From DASYAN01 sp036501345 (GTDB taxonomy: Bacteria > Chloroflexota > Ktedonobacteria > Ktedonobacterales > Ktedonobacteraceae): a stretch of DNA of 6,435 nucleotides. A program made the translations under genes and the position numbers. The stretch covers positions 1-6,435 of the forward strand of contig DASYAN010000432.1 of NCBI GenBank assembly GCA_036501345.1, in the 5' to 3' direction. Within the stretch, counting starts at the first letter, position 1, and each line of letters opens with the position of its first letter. Under the pieces are notes generated by a model, which saw nothing but the letters and a program-made list of their open reading frames with translations, made no database searches and was not told the origin of the DNA. This document shows positions 5,198-6,435 of the stretch, one piece after another.

Positions 5198-6412
5198 ATG
5201 TCTCATCTTCGTGTTGGTCTGATCTTTGGTGGCCGCTCTGTCGAGCATGAAGTCTCAGTTTTAACAGCGCACCAGGCTATGGCTGCATTACCCACTGATA
5301 AATACACTCCCGTTCCAATCTACATTTCAAAATCGGGACAATGGTTCACAGGCGACGTTTTAAAGCATCTGGAGAATTTTAAAGATCTCGAAAAGTTGGT
5401 CACAATGGCAGAACCCGTGGTTTTTAATGTTGATGCTACACAGCCAGGACTCATTCACCAAAAGGTTCAGGGACAACGCAACTGGCTTGGTCGGAGTACT
5501 TCTGAACCCTCTCTCGAGCCCATTGATGTCGCTTTCCCACTCATGCATGGTTCTCATGGCGAAGATGGCACTCTACAAGGATTGCTTGAAATGGCAGATT
5601 TGCCTTATGTTGGCTCGGGAGTGCTGGCATCCGCAATTGCTATGGATAAGATCCTTGCCAAGAGAGTTCTACGCAGTGCTGGAGTACCAGTAATTGACGA
5701 TCTTTATGTGAGTAGAGCACGTTGGGAGTCAGAACCTGACGCTATCGTGGCAGAGGCCGAGTCACGTTTTGGCTATCCAGTTTATGTCAAACCAGTTACC
5801 CTCGGTTCTAGTATTGGTGTTTCACGAGCAGAAGATGCTTCTGCACTGCGTCTTGCTCTTGATGTCGCTGCCACGTATGATAGCCGCTTAATGATTGAGC
5901 CTGCCCAGCAAGATATCATCGAGATAAATTGCTCTGTCTTAGGCGATAGTACCGATGCTCGTGCCTCTGTCTGTGAACAGCCCGTTAGCAGTGGAACTCT
6001 GAGCTATGAGGACAAATACCTCAGTGGCGATAAAAATGGAGGAAGCAAAGGTCGAGGCATGCAAAGTGCCAAGCGTCTCATACCAGCTCCAATCGATCCT
6101 GATTTGACGGAAAATATTCAAACAACAGCAATTAACGCTTTTAATTCTCTAAATGCGTCAGGTGTTGTGCGTATTGACTTCTTTGTGCGTCCTTCAGAGA
6201 AAAAACTCTATGTCAACGAGATTAATCCCATCCCCGGCTCTCTTTCTTTCTACTTATGGGAACCAACAGGAGTGGATTTTCCAGAGTTGGTAACTACGTT
6301 AGTTGAGATTGCTCTGAAACGTCACGGTGAAAAGCGCCGAAGTACCTTCACGTTTGGCTCTTCACTCCTCAGCACTAATCCTCTGGGTGGTGCAAAAACT
6401 GCCTCCAGATAA
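5198..6412 (+). CDS. ddl: D-alanine--D-alanine ligase, 404 residues
   Basis: This cytoplasmic ATP-grasp enzyme joins two D-alanines for the peptidoglycan precursor. The N-terminal domain has GGRSVEHEVS (11-20), whose E16 matches E. coli DdlB Glu15. PLMHGSHGEDGTLQGLLE (114-131) and YVGSGVLASAIAMDK (137-151) are the classic Ddl block. YVKPVTLGSSIGVS (196-209) has the nucleotide-binding lysine K198 and the triad serine (S204/S205). The metal ligands are D327 (VRIDFF), E341 and N343 (NEINPIPGS). The omega loop has SYEDKYLS (269-276), with Y274 aligning to DdlB Tyr216, the residue linked to D-Ala specificity; it continues as a Gly/Lys-rich stretch (277-288) unlike the E. coli version. At 404 residues it is longer than E. 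coli DdlB (about 306), with extra segments near 50-105 and a tail of about 25 residues. Dipeptide rather than depsipeptide activity is favoured but not proven. Confidence 0.93.
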   Translation: MSHLRVGLIFGGRSVEHEVSVLTAHQAMAALPTDKYTPVPIYISKSGQWFTGDVLKHLENFKDLEKLVTMAEPVVFNVDATQPGLIHQKVQGQRNWLGRSTSEPSLEPIDVAFPLMHGSHGEDGTLQGLLEMADLPYVGSGVLASAIAMDKILAKRVLRSAGVPVIDDLYVSRARWESEPDAIVAEAESRFGYPVYVKPVTLGSSIGVSRAEDASALRLALDVAATYDSRLMIEPAQQDIIEINCSVLGDSTDARASVCEQPVSSGTLSYEDKYLSGDKNGGSKGRGMQSAKRLIPAPIDPDLTENIQTTAINAFNSLNASGVVRIDFFVRPSEKKLYVNEINPIPGSLSFYLWEPTGVDFPELVTTLVEIALKRHGEKRRSTFTFGSSLLSTNPLGGAKTASR

Positions 6413-6435
6413 AAGGCTTTCTAGACTTCGCTATC

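Overview
The window (about 45% G+C by eye) holds four well-supported genes and no RNA genes, insertion sequences or CRISPR arrays. Three genes lie on the minus strand: a tetratricopeptide-repeat (TPR) protein, an unusual ammonium transporter running off the left edge, and a cation/proton antiporter. On the plus strand is a D-alanine--D-alanine ligase. The small PH-like membrane module at the front of the transporter and the style of the ligase remind me of Chloroflexota, perhaps Ktedonobacteria. That is an impression from family resemblance, not a demonstrated placement.

Layout, left to right. Positions 1-2354 (minus) are one uninterrupted reading frame of at least 784 codons. It encodes an N-terminal membrane and PH-like module (residues 1-160), a lipoprotein-like signal/transmembrane segment ending at Cys195, a complete Amt channel with its diagnostic residues (about 250-690), and a Pro/Gln/Asn-rich tail with tandem PNY repeats cut by the window edge. 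Only 37 bases upstream sits the TPR gene (2392-2946, minus), so the two probably form one transcript. Positions 2947-3370 carry the likely promoter region of that operon and some small structured elements, but no convincing gene. Positions 3371-4567 (minus) encode a CPA2/NapA-type antiporter with the Asp-Asp pair and membrane lysine. Positions 4568-5197 are a divergent intergenic region with one doubtful small reading frame, an extended -10 promoter and a long leader for the ligase gene ddl (5198-6412, plus).

How they may work together: the TPR protein is a plausible cytoplasmic partner of the fused transporter, because it is a pure protein-binding scaffold placed directly before it. The antiporter and ddl are ordinary ion-homeostasis and cell-wall genes with no visible functional link to that pair. 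The most unusual object is the fused, tailed Amt protein; this architecture is not one I recognise as characterised.
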